16,909 nucleotides of DNA, taken from NCBI GenBank assembly GCA_003483125.1, contig DMWU01000234.1, positions 1-16,909 of the forward strand, in the 5' to 3' direction. Of this stretch, positions 1-6,957 are shown piece after piece (the stretch's first letter is position 1; every line of letters starts with the position of its first letter). Both the position numbers and the translations under genes were made by a program. The notes under the pieces are model-generated. The model ran no database searches. It was not told the DNA's origin and saw nothing but the letters and a program-made list of their open reading frames with translations. This DNA is from Erythrobacter sp. (GTDB taxonomy: Bacteria > Pseudomonadota > Alphaproteobacteria > Sphingomonadales > Sphingomonadaceae).

Positions 1-1353
1 GGGCGTGTACGTCTTTCCCGCGCGGCCCAGCATTTGCGAGCGGCCTTGCATGGGGGTCTGGGTGCAATAGACCCGGTTGGCCAGATAATCCCTGCAGTAG
101 CCGAACGCTGGTTGGTCACCGATGATGGGCTGAGCTACATCTTCAGGCTGCGCAACTCGCAATGGCCAAGCGGAGATGCGATAACTTCGGGCCAGGTTCG
201 GCTGCTTTTGCTCGATAATATTCGGCGATTGCAGGACACCTCGCTTGGCTATGATCTCGACAAGATTGTAGATGTCAGGGCGATGACGGGCCGCGTTATC
301 GAGATAAATCTTTCCAGCCCTATGCCTGAATTCCTGCGTTTGCTGGCCCAACCGGAGCTTGGCCTTGTACATGATGGCCAGGGAGCCGGCCCGATGACCG
401 GTGTTCGCGACGAGGAGCGCGCAAGAGTCCGGCTCGTTCCGATGCAACCAGGTATGCGCGGACTTCCGACCTTTGAGGAGTGGGAAGTAAACACTCGCGC
501 AGTCAATCTGAGCTCCATGCAGGCAAGCGATGCCGTTGACGCCTTTGCATCGGGGGAACTGGACCTCGTCCTCAATGGCCGGATCACCTCCTTCCCATTG
601 GCGGATACTGGGCCACTGTCGAGTGGCACAATCCGAATTGATGCCGCGCTCGGCCTTTTCGGCCTCGTTATAAGGAGCGAGGAAGGTCTTTTGGCAGAGG
701 CAGGCAGGCGGGAAGCGCTTTCTATGGCTATCGATCGCACAACCCTGATGCAGCCTTTCAACATCGACGGCTGGCAGTCTTCATTTGATATTGTGCCGAG
801 GGGGCAATGGGGCGATGTCCTGCCCGAGCCGATTGCATGGACGAGCTTTTCAATTGAGCAACGAAGATCAGAGGCACGTGGGCGAGTTGAGGCATGGGAG
901 GCAACAAGCGGAGAAGAAGCCCGATTGACAATAGGCATGCCGAACGGCCCGGGAAGCGATCTTTTGTTCCGTCAATTGGCTCGCGACCTTTCTGCGATCG
1001 GTATCGAAGCGACGATGATGGAAGAAGGTCGCGGAGCTGATCTGGAACTCTTTGATCCGGTAGCTCGCTACGCATCGCCGCGCTGGTTCCTGAACCAGTT
1101 CAACTGTTCGATCAGGAGCGGGCCTTGCTCGGCAGAAGCCGACGAACTGGTCGCACAATCACTGAGCGCGGCCGATCTTACAGAGAAGGCGACCTTGCTG
1201 GCACAGGCAGAACTGGAATTACAGGATGCTAGCGTGTTTATCCCATTTGGCGCGCCAATTCGTTGGGCTCTGGTTAGGGGCGGCGTAGAAGGCTTCGCAG
1301 AGAATCCATGGGGCCTTCATCCCTTGTTCCCATTGTCTGAACCCCCCATCTAG
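1..1353 (+). CDS. ABC transporter substrate-binding protein, family 5 (peptide/nickel type), 5'-truncated by window edge
   Basis: The reading frame is open from base 1, so the true start lies left of the window; 450 residues are visible. Family-5 solute-binding proteins (SBP_bac_5) bind peptides, nickel chelates or similar ligands in the periplasm and hand them to an ABC permease. Support comes from the characteristic early segment PAVAERW..TDDGLSYIFRLR (residues about 36-55 of the visible part), the mid-protein REALSMAIDR segment (about 238-247), and a late stretch LSAADLTEKATLLAQAE followed by VFIPFGAP, all typical of the family. Full-length members are roughly 500 residues, so the signal peptide and about the first 50 residues are probably missing. 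No permease or ATPase gene follows, so partners, if any, lie to the left or elsewhere. The ligand cannot be inferred. The TAG stop is followed 19 bases later by the next gene. Confidence 0.8.
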   Translation, partial: GRVRLSRAAQHLRAALHGGLGAIDPVGQIIPAVAERWLVTDDGLSYIFRLRNSQWPSGDAITSGQVRLLLLDNIRRLQDTSLGYDLDKIVDVRAMTGRVIEINLSSPMPEFLRLLAQPELGLVHDGQGAGPMTGVRDEERARVRLVPMQPGMRGLPTFEEWEVNTRAVNLSSMQASDAVDAFASGELDLVLNGRITSFPLADTGPLSSGTIRIDAALGLFGLVIRSEEGLLAEAGRREALSMAIDRTTLMQPFNIDGWQSSFDIVPRGQWGDVLPEPIAWTSFSIEQRRSEARGRVEAWEATSGEEARLTIGMPNGPGSDLLFRQLARDLSAIGIEATMMEEGRGADLELFDPVARYASPRWFLNQFNCSIRSGPCSAEADELVAQSLSAADLTEKATLLAQAELELQDASVFIPFGAPIRWALVRGGVEGFAENPWGLHPLFPLSEPPI

Positions 1354-1372
1354 AAGGGCGAAGGAGAATATC

Positions 1373-1789
1373 ATGCCGGATCAAGACGGCCCGGATCTTT
1401 CCGATTTCTCATTGCCGATGGGCAATGATCCGGTCTCTGCACGCCAAAGGGTGGAGGCGATGGAAATGCTGCTGGAACGCAGTTTTCGTATTCCGGGGAC
1501 CAATTATCCGGTTGGCCTTGATGCCATTATTGGCCTTATTCCTCTCCTGGGCGAGATCGTGACCACAGCGCTAGGCGCTTACATTGTCTGGGAGGCACGA
1601 AATCTGAAACTTCCGAAGTGGAAGTTGTGGCGAATGGCCGGGAATGTGGCTTTCGATGCGGCAATCGGCGTGTTCCCAGTGATTGGCGACGCAGCCGATC
1701 TGGTTTTCAGATCGAACACGAGGAATTTGCGCATCATCAAGAAACACCTGAAGAAGCATCACCCTTCAACCCGAATAATTGAAGGCTGA
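1373..1789 (+). CDS. DUF4112 domain-containing small membrane protein
   Basis: A 138-residue protein of the DUF4112 family, whose function is unknown. The family pattern is visible as two similar hydrophobic segments: G-LDAIIGLIPLLGEIVTTALGAY (about 49-70) and AFDAAIGVFPVIGDAADLVF (about 93-112), each with an [IV]G-[IV]P-[LV][IL]G-[DE] core, separated by a basic Lys/Trp-rich linker (KLPKWKLWRMAGN). The C-terminus is strongly basic (KKHLKKHH), which suggests a cytoplasmic tail after the membrane segments. A good ribosome-binding site, AAGGAG, lies about 7 bases before the ATG. The gene follows the solute-binding protein by 19 bp on the same strand and may share its transcript, but nothing in the sequence links it functionally to that gene or to the kyn genes downstream. 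Confidence 0.8.
   Translation: MPDQDGPDLSDFSLPMGNDPVSARQRVEAMEMLLERSFRIPGTNYPVGLDAIIGLIPLLGEIVTTALGAYIVWEARNLKLPKWKLWRMAGNVAFDAAIGVFPVIGDAADLVFRSNTRNLRIIKKHLKKHHPSTRIIEG
1763..1785 (+). terminator. Weak hairpin at the 3' end of the DUF4112 gene
   Basis: A perfect 7-bp inverted repeat, CCTTCAA / TTGAAGG, with a 9-base loop overlaps the last codons of the gene and is followed by an AT-rich but not clearly U-rich tract (ATATTAGAGATTTAGTTT). It could be a weak terminator or 3'-end stabiliser between the DUF4112 gene and the kyn operon. The A/T-rich stem and the coding overlap make this a low-confidence call. Confidence 0.2.
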
Positions 1790-1840
1790 ATATTAGAGAT
1801 TTAGTTTCATCTGTGACGAATGCGCGCTAGAGCTGGACAA

Positions 1841-2632
1841 ATGGCAAGCGACGTTACCTATTCCAGTTATCTCGACCTTGATCGAATTCTTTCTGCCCAG
1901 CACCCGTCATCTGCTGCGCATGACGAAATGCTGTTCATCATTGTCCATCAGGCCAGCGAATTATGGCTGAAGCTGTGCTTGCACGAGTTAGCTCAGGCAC
2001 GCGAGCATATCGCTAGCGATAATTTGCGTCCTGCCTTCAAGATGCTCAGCCGCGTTGCGCGTGCGCAGGAGCAATTGATTCAAAGCTGGGATGTACTCAG
2101 TACCATGACTCCGCATGATTACTCGACCATTCGCCCGTATTTGGGCACGTCAAGTGGTTTCCAGTCTTGGCAGTATCGAATGATGGAGTTCGTTTTGGGC
2201 AGTAGGAATCCCGATATGATCGCGATAAACAAAGCTGCGCCGGACGTTGTAGAGCTTTTGCGTGTCGAGGCTGTTCGACCAAGCATTTATGATGAAGCTG
2301 TCCGGCTATTGAGCCAGCGAGGCTTCAGTATCGATGCGGCGGTATTGGAGCGCGATGTCAAAGCCTCATACCAACACGATCCATCCGTCGAGGCGGCCTG
2401 GGCCGAAATCTATCGCAATCCCAATGAGCATTGGGACCTCTATGAGTTAGCTGAAAAGCTGGTCGACCTTGAATATCACTTCCAGCGTTGGCGCTTTGGC
2501 CATTTGAAAACAGTTGAGCGGATTATCGGCTTTAAGTCTGGTACCGGTGGAACACCGGGTGTGCCCTATCTGGCCGGCGTATTGAAACAGGCCTTCTTCC
2601 CAGAACTTCTCAGCGTCAGAACTGCGCTTTGA
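1841..2632 (+). CDS. kynA: Tryptophan 2,3-dioxygenase
   Basis: This cytosolic heme enzyme opens the indole ring of L-tryptophan with O2 to give N-formyl-L-kynurenine, the first step of the kynurenine pathway. From the ATG at 1841 the protein has 263 residues. Numbered this way, every key residue known from the Xanthomonas campestris enzyme aligns at a constant offset: Phe32 and His36 in FIIVHQASELW (substrate-side Phe51/His55), Tyr94 and Arg98 (Tyr113/Arg117, carboxylate binding), the proximal heme ligand His221 in RWRFGHLKTVERIIG (His240), and Thr235 in the GTGGT loop (Thr254). An upstream in-frame ATG at 1820 would add seven residues (MRARAGQ); neither start has a clear ribosome-binding site, and I prefer 1841 because homologues begin close to the VTYSSYL motif. 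The TGA stop overlaps the kynB start, so this is the first gene of a kynA-kynB-kynU operon. Confidence 0.95.
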   Translation: MASDVTYSSYLDLDRILSAQHPSSAAHDEMLFIIVHQASELWLKLCLHELAQAREHIASDNLRPAFKMLSRVARAQEQLIQSWDVLSTMTPHDYSTIRPYLGTSSGFQSWQYRMMEFVLGSRNPDMIAINKAAPDVVELLRVEAVRPSIYDEAVRLLSQRGFSIDAAVLERDVKASYQHDPSVEAAWAEIYRNPNEHWDLYELAEKLVDLEYHFQRWRFGHLKTVERIIGFKSGTGGTPGVPYLAGVLKQAFFPELLSVRTAL

Positions 2633-3261
2633 TGGGGATGCGCGGCACCTGGGACATAACGCAAAAATTGCGTCCCGGCCTGCCCGTTTGGCCGGGTGAC
2701 ACTGCATTCCAACAGACCGGAACCTGGCAGATGGCCGAGGGTTCGCCCGTCAATGTATCCGCCCTTACACTGTCGACTCATTCTGGCGCACATGCCGATG
2801 CGCCGCTCCATTATGCGCAAGGGGCGCCCGATATCGCCTCGATCGATCTAGCGCCCTATTTGGGTGAATGTGTCGTTGTGGATGCGCGTGGCTGTGGCGC
2901 AATGGTGAAGCCAAACGACGTTTCGGATCTTGGGGGCGCCAAGCGCGTTCTCTTTCGTACCTATGAGCAGTTCCCGCACGATGGATGGGACGAAGATCAT
3001 ACCGCCATTGCGCCCGCTACTATCGCAAAGCTGGCTGACGCCGGCGTGACCCTTATCGGCATGGATGGACCTTCGCTCGACCCGCAAAGCTCCAAAACAA
3101 TGGACGCGCATAAGGCCGTGCTTGCGGCGGATATGCGCGTGCTGGAAGGGCTTGTGCTCGATGCGGTGCCTGCAGGTAGATATGAGCTGATCGCCCTGCC
3201 GCTGCCGATTGTCGGTGGCGATGCTTCGCCCGTGCGCGCCATATTGCGAGAGCTCTCATGA
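2632..3261 (+). CDS. kynB: Kynurenine formamidase (arylformamidase)
   Basis: Hydrolyses N-formylkynurenine to kynurenine and formate, the second pathway step. The 209-residue product is a metal-dependent cyclase/KynB-family hydrolase: the metal-binding motif HSGAHADAPLH places His50, His54, Asp56 and His60, and DAHKAVLAADMRVLEGL supplies His160 and Glu172, positions that coincide with the metal and active-site residues known for bacterial KynB. The N-terminal WDITQKL and PVWPGDT segments are also family hallmarks. The ATG at 2632 shares its A with the kynA TGA (TGATG), which implies termination-reinitiation coupling; an ATG two codons later (2638), preceded by GGGG, is an alternative. The end overlaps kynU by four bases. 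Confidence 0.95.
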   Translation: MGMRGTWDITQKLRPGLPVWPGDTAFQQTGTWQMAEGSPVNVSALTLSTHSGAHADAPLHYAQGAPDIASIDLAPYLGECVVVDARGCGAMVKPNDVSDLGGAKRVLFRTYEQFPHDGWDEDHTAIAPATIAKLADAGVTLIGMDGPSLDPQSSKTMDAHKAVLAADMRVLEGLVLDAVPAGRYELIALPLPIVGGDASPVRAILRELS

Positions 3262-4475
3262 TAGATCGTGCGCGCGAATTTGATGATGCCGATCCACTGG
3301 CCAAGTATCGAGATCGTTTCGACCTGCCGACAGATGTGATCTATCTCGATGGTAATTCGCTTGGCGCATTACCAAGAGCCACATTAGCGCGGCTGGAGCA
3401 GGTCATTCGTGGCGAATGGGGCGGCGGCTTGATCCGTAGTTGGAACGATGCGGACTGGATAGGCGCCGCACGCAGAGTGGGCGGTAAGATCGCGCCCATG
3501 ATCGGCGCGCAGCTGCATGAAGTGGTTGCCTGTGACAGTACCAGCGTGAACCTGTTCAAGCTGATTGCCGCCGCGCTCGAAATGCGCCCGGGCAGGAAAG
3601 TGGTTCTGTCAGAGCCCGGGAATTTCCCGACAGATCTCTACATGATTGCCGGATTGGAGCGGCAAGGGCTTGGCAAACGAAAACTGGCCTCTCGCGAGAG
3701 TATTGTTGGCGCTCTTGATAACGATGTTGCCCTGCTGCTGCTCACCCATGTGCACTATAAATCGGGCGATATTCACGACATGGTCGCACTCACCAAGGCC
3801 GCCCATGATGCAGGCGCATTGGTATTGTGGGATTTGTCACATAGCTGCGGCGCGCTGCCGGTTGATCTCAATGCAGCGGGAGCCGATTTCGCGGTAGGAT
3901 GCGGCTACAAATATTTGAATGGCGGGCCAGGCGCGCCCGCATTCGCATTTGCGGCCGAGCGCCATCACAATACGATGCATCAGCCGCTTACCGGCTGGTT
4001 CGGGCATAATGCGCCGTTTGATTTCAGCGATGATTACGAGCCGGCGGCTGGGATTGATCGGCTGCAATGCGGCACATCTCCAATCCTTGGTCTTGCTGCG
4101 CTGGAGGTGGGCGTCGAGCTGATCTCAGAGATTGGGATCGACCGACTTTATGCCAAGTCGCAAGCTCTCTCTGAATTCTTCCTCGCCGGCCTCGCAGATT
4201 GCGGATTGGACCTCGAAGGGGTGGGGCCATCCAATAGTGATGAGCGCGGCAGCCAGCTAAGCTTCCGCCATCCCGAAGCATATGCCATTTGCCAGGCGCT
4301 CATTGCGCGCGGAGTAATTGGCGACTTCCGCGATCCCGACATTTTGCGGCTGGGCTTCGCACCTGCTTACCTCCGCTTCGTGGACGTGGCTGAGGCAATA
4401 CGTCACCTCGTCGAAGTCTTCGCGAATGAGGAATGGATGCGGCCAGAGTTTCAGACCCGCAATGCAGTGACCTGA
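3258..4475 (+). CDS. kynU: Kynureninase
   Basis: A PLP-dependent enzyme that cleaves L-kynurenine to anthranilate and L-alanine. The 405-residue length is normal. Visible hallmarks are IYLDGNSLGALP near the N-terminus (about 28-39), the ACDSTSVNLFKL phosphate/PLP-binding segment (about 91-102), the WDLSHSCGALPVDL segment with the cofactor-pairing Asp192, and the GCGYKYLNGGPGAP motif with the Schiff-base Lys218. The start overlaps the kynB stop as ATGA, so the three kyn genes should be translated as a coupled unit. No kynurenine 3-monooxygenase or 3-hydroxyanthranilate genes are adjacent, so the local product is anthranilate and not quinolinate. Only 3 bp separate its TGA from the stop of the convergent HNH gene. 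Confidence 0.95.
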   Translation: MIDRAREFDDADPLAKYRDRFDLPTDVIYLDGNSLGALPRATLARLEQVIRGEWGGGLIRSWNDADWIGAARRVGGKIAPMIGAQLHEVVACDSTSVNLFKLIAAALEMRPGRKVVLSEPGNFPTDLYMIAGLERQGLGKRKLASRESIVGALDNDVALLLLTHVHYKSGDIHDMVALTKAAHDAGALVLWDLSHSCGALPVDLNAAGADFAVGCGYKYLNGGPGAPAFAFAAERHHNTMHQPLTGWFGHNAPFDFSDDYEPAAGIDRLQCGTSPILGLAALEVGVELISEIGIDRLYAKSQALSEFFLAGLADCGLDLEGVGPSNSDERGSQLSFRHPEAYAICQALIARGVIGDFRDPDILRLGFAPAYLRFVDVAEAIRHLVEVFANEEWMRPEFQTRNAVT

Positions 4476-4478
4476 AGG

Positions 4479-5123
4479 TCATTCCTCCAGTTCGATGTCC
4501 CAATAGAGGTAGTCGCTCCAGGTCTCGTGCAAGTAATTTGGCGGGAATTGCTTTCCGCGCTGCTGCAATTGCCAGCTTGTTGGCCTGATCGGCTTTTCCA
4601 GCAAATGCATATGCGCCTGCTGAGGGGTTCGACCGCCCTTTTTCATGTTGCAGGGCGCACATGCGCTGATGATATTCTCCCAGGTGGTCTTACCGCCCAT
4701 GCGGCGCGGGATTACATGGTCGAAAGTCAGATGCTCGCCACTGCCGCAATATTGGCATTGGAAATGGTCGCGCAGGAAAACATTAAACCGCGTGAATGCT
4801 GGAAATTCGCTTTGCCGAACATATTGCCTCAGCGCGATGACGCTTGGGATTTGCATGTCGAGTGACGGCGAATGCACTTCGCGATCATAGCTGGCGACAA
4901 TATCTACGCGATCCAGAAACACGGCCTTGATCGCAGTCTGCCAGGGCCAAAGGCTAAGTGGATAATATGAAAGCGGCGTGTAGTCGGCGTTCAGCACAAG
5001 CGCTGGGCAAGAGGAAAGATTGCGCGTTGGATCCTCTGTCGCGCTTCTAAAGCGTGCCGCCCGTTCGATCAGTTCGGCCTTAAACACGTATCGCGTTCCT
5101 CCCTGATTGATCTTAGGGAGCAT
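4479..5123 (-). CDS. HNH endonuclease family protein
   Basis: A 214-residue protein with a C-terminal HNH nuclease fold of the zinc-bearing type: CQYC (Cys123/Cys126), the LTFDHVIPRRMGG segment with Asp135-His136, WEN with Asn150, and CAPCN (Cys155/Cys158) followed by KKGGRTP. The N-terminal half carries the conserved PALVLNADYTPLSYYPLS segment (about 40-57) typical of a chromosomal, stand-alone HNH family found widely in bacteria. Its substrate is not established; nothing nearby indicates restriction-modification, a phage or an intron. The ATG at 5123 lies divergent from gluQ. No strong ribosome-binding site precedes it, and a later start (for example a GTG near residue 13) is possible. It ends 3 bp from kynU with no room for a terminator. 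Confidence 0.88.
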   Translation of the reverse strand: MLPKINQGGTRYVFKAELIERAARFRSATEDPTRNLSSCPALVLNADYTPLSYYPLSLWPWQTAIKAVFLDRVDIVASYDREVHSPSLDMQIPSVIALRQYVRQSEFPAFTRFNVFLRDHFQCQYCGSGEHLTFDHVIPRRMGGKTTWENIISACAPCNMKKGGRTPQQAHMHLLEKPIRPTSWQLQQRGKQFPPNYLHETWSDYLYWDIELEE

Positions 5124-5207
5124 TTACTCATCTTAGCGTCAAGACTGTTACATAGGTGGAATCCACAAGGATTTTTTACGATTCGGGCGAATTTGTCACA
5201 GTGAATC
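5124..5207. promoter_or_regulatory. Divergent HNH-gluQ promoter region with three GANTC sites
   Basis: The short region between the HNH start and the preferred gluQ start should hold both promoters. It contains three GANTC (CcrM-type methylation) sequences at 5159-5163, 5180-5184 and 5203-5207, spaced 21 and 23 bp apart, about two helical turns each. The first lies inside a near-palindrome, GTGGAATCCAC (5156-5166). I could not identify convincing -35/-10 boxes for either gene. Confidence 0.4.
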
Positions 5208-6043
5208 AAAGTCACGAAACCACGCGCTTTGCGCCAAGTCCAAACGGCTCATTGCATCTTGGCCATGCATTTTCGGCCATCATTGCACATGATCTGGCAA
5301 AGGAAACTGGCGGGCGCTTCCTGCTGCGGATCGAGGATATTGATGGTGCGCGCAGCAGGCCGGAGCTGGCCGATGAATTCCGCGAGGATTTGGCTTGGCT
5401 TGGGCTTGAATGGGAGGAAGTGGCCGCCCAATCCACTCGGCTGGAAACTTACACGAAGGCCGCTGCGCGTTTGCGAGAGATGGGGCTGCTCTATCCTTGC
5501 CAATGCACCCGGGCCGAAATCAAACGGGCTTCGACCAAGTTTGGACCGGAAGGGCCTGTCTATCCGGGTACATGTAAGCACAAGGAAATATCTCAAGATA
5601 TATCAGTAACTTGGCGGTTGGATACGTCGGCGGCAATCGCACAAAGCGGCCAGCTCAAATGGCTTGATCAACTCGCCGGGCCGCAGAAGGCCAGCCCACA
5701 AATGCTGGGGGATGTGGTGCTGGTGCGTAAAGATGATCCGGCAAGTTATCACCTGGCAGTAACGCTGGATGATGCTGCAGACGGTATTTCGCTGGTTACA
5801 CGTGGGGCAGACTTGTTCGCCGCCACGCACATCCATCGTTTGCTTCAGGAATTGCTCGAACTGCCGGTTCCTAGCTGGCACCATCACGTCCTATTGCTCG
5901 ACAGTGCCGGAGAAAAACTCGCCAAACGCAAGGGCAGCGCATCGCTTTCAGATATGCGCAGACAAGGAAAAGACGGCAGGGCATTGGCGGCCAATCTTCG
6001 CGCGAGAGTGTTTCCCGCTGGTATTTCGCTGGGGAATGCCTAA
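5201..6043 (+). CDS. gluQ: Glutamyl-Q tRNA(Asp) synthetase
   Basis: GluQRS activates glutamate and attaches it to the queuosine base at position 34 of tRNA-Asp. It is a shortened glutamyl-tRNA synthetase lacking the anticodon-binding domain, and the 280-residue length fits. It shows the class-I signature TRFAPSPNGSLHLGHA at the N-terminus (HLGH as the HIGH motif), the zinc-site pattern CQC (Cys100, Cys102) with YPGTC (Tyr121, Cys125), RIEDIDGAR, and a KMSKS-like KLAKRKGS (about 239-246). I chose the GTG at 5201 because it puts the signature about ten residues from the N-terminus, as in homologues; a GTG at 5156 would add 15 residues. Neither start has a clear Shine-Dalgarno sequence. It heads a same-strand run that continues 9 bp later. 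Confidence 0.92.
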   Translation: MNQSHETTRFAPSPNGSLHLGHAFSAIIAHDLAKETGGRFLLRIEDIDGARSRPELADEFREDLAWLGLEWEEVAAQSTRLETYTKAAARLREMGLLYPCQCTRAEIKRASTKFGPEGPVYPGTCKHKEISQDISVTWRLDTSAAIAQSGQLKWLDQLAGPQKASPQMLGDVVLVRKDDPASYHLAVTLDDAADGISLVTRGADLFAATHIHRLLQELLELPVPSWHHHVLLLDSAGEKLAKRKGSASLSDMRRQGKDGRALAANLRARVFPAGISLGNA

Positions 6044-6052
6044 ATTCCCAGT

Positions 6053-6283
6053 ATGACCTACATTCTTATTGCCATTCTAATCGTGCTAATGGGCCTGACG
6101 CTTTTCTCGCTTGTCAAAGGTGTTGTCGCTTTTCTCCAAACAACCAAGATCGACCTTGAGAGCGGGAATGCTGAAAACGTGGCCGAGATGCAGCTGAAGC
6201 AGAACAAGGCCATGATTGCGCGGATCAAGTATCAGGCGCTTGCCGTAGTGGTGGTTGCAGTCATCCTCTTGATTGCCCAGTAG
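6053..6283 (+). CDS. HIG1-domain / twin transmembrane helix small protein
   Basis: A 76-residue protein with two hydrophobic helices, about residues 3-28 and 58-75, joined by a polar segment (QTTKIDLESGNAENVAEMQLKQ; residues about 29-50) and a basic stretch with KAMIARIKYQA. This is the layout of bacterial HIG1-domain 'twin transmembrane helix' proteins. Eukaryotic relatives are associated with cytochrome c oxidase assembly; the bacterial function is not established. It begins 9 bp after gluQ and ends 18 bp before the adenosyltransferase gene, so it is probably cotranscribed with both. No obvious ribosome-binding site precedes the ATG. Confidence 0.8.
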   Translation: MTYILIAILIVLMGLTLFSLVKGVVAFLQTTKIDLESGNAENVAEMQLKQNKAMIARIKYQALAVVVVAVILLIAQ

Positions 6284-6301
6284 CCATCGCTTGCGTGCGT
6301 A

Positions 6302-6877
6302 ATGGTCAAGCTGAACAAGATCTATACCCGTACCGGCGATGGCGGCAGCACAGGGCTAGTCGACGGCTCTCGCACAAAAAAGCATTCCTTGCGGATAGAA
6401 GCGATTGGTAAGGCCGATGAAGCCAATTCAGCGATTGGGCTTGCCGCATCATCTTTAGAGAATGGCGCACATGCAGACGCGCTGTTTCGTATCCAGAACG
6501 ATCTGTTTGATCTTGGTGCCGATCTGGCAACGCCATCGACTGACGGCAGTTTCAGGCCGAAAGAGATGGAACTGCGGATTGTCCAGTCCCAGGTCGATTG
6601 GCTTGAGGCCGCGATCGATAACGCGAATGAGGACCTAGAACCGCTCGAGAGCTTTGTACTTCCGGGCGGTAGCGAACCGGCAGCCCGTGCGCATATTGCG
6701 CGGGCCTCAGTCCGAGCGGCCGAACGAGCCATGGTTGCACTCTCTACGGAAGAACCGGTAAACCAGATTGCACTCGCCTATATCAACCGACTTTCGGATT
6801 ATCTTTTTGTGCTCGCGCGGGTGCTAAATGATCATGGCGCATCCGATGTAAAATGGGTTCCCGGCGCAAATCGATAG
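6302..6877 (+). CDS. pduO: PduO-type ATP:cob(I)alamin adenosyltransferase
   Basis: This enzyme transfers the 5'-deoxyadenosyl group from ATP to cob(I)alamin, making the adenosylcobalamin used by mutases and class-II ribonucleotide reductase. The 191-residue protein shows the PduO/MMAB family pattern: the N-terminal ATP-binding segment YTRTGDGGSTGL (about 8-19), GKADEANSAIGLA (about 36-48), QNDLFDLGADLA (about 65-76), the FVLPGGS core (about 117-123) and the RASVRAAERAMV helix with the conserved Arg/Glu pair (about 133-144). It probably serves a methylmalonyl-CoA mutase or similar enzyme encoded elsewhere; no other B12 gene is in view. The gene is collinear with gluQ and the HIG1 gene, with 80 bp before the dehydrogenase. 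Confidence 0.92.
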   Translation: MVKLNKIYTRTGDGGSTGLVDGSRTKKHSLRIEAIGKADEANSAIGLAASSLENGAHADALFRIQNDLFDLGADLATPSTDGSFRPKEMELRIVQSQVDWLEAAIDNANEDLEPLESFVLPGGSEPAARAHIARASVRAAERAMVALSTEEPVNQIALAYINRLSDYLFVLARVLNDHGASDVKWVPGANR

Positions 6878-6944
6878 TCCGCGGCTTTGTGCGCTAGCCA
6901 ACCTCGTAATTCACCGCTAACAGGCCCACTTTGCTGCAGTTGCG

Positions 6945-6950
6945 AAGGGA
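6945..6950 (+). promoter_or_regulatory. Ribosome-binding site fixing the hbd start
   Basis: AAGGGA lies seven bases before the ATG at 6958. It supports that start over the in-frame TTG at 6931, which would add nine residues ahead of the nucleotide-binding fold. Confidence 0.6.
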
Positions 6951-6957
6951 TCAGGAT

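Noticed and set aside
249..938. Minus-strand open frame of 229 codons opposite the solute-binding protein
   Set aside because: Ser/Arg/Pro-rich shadow translation with no domain; the plus frame carries clear family-5 motifs.
6878..6957. 80-bp gap between the adenosyltransferase and hbd considered for a riboswitch or separate promoter
   Set aside because: It is too short for a cobalamin riboswitch, no B12-box-like conserved segment is visible, and promoter-like boxes are badly spaced (TTGTGC-14 bp-TAATTC).
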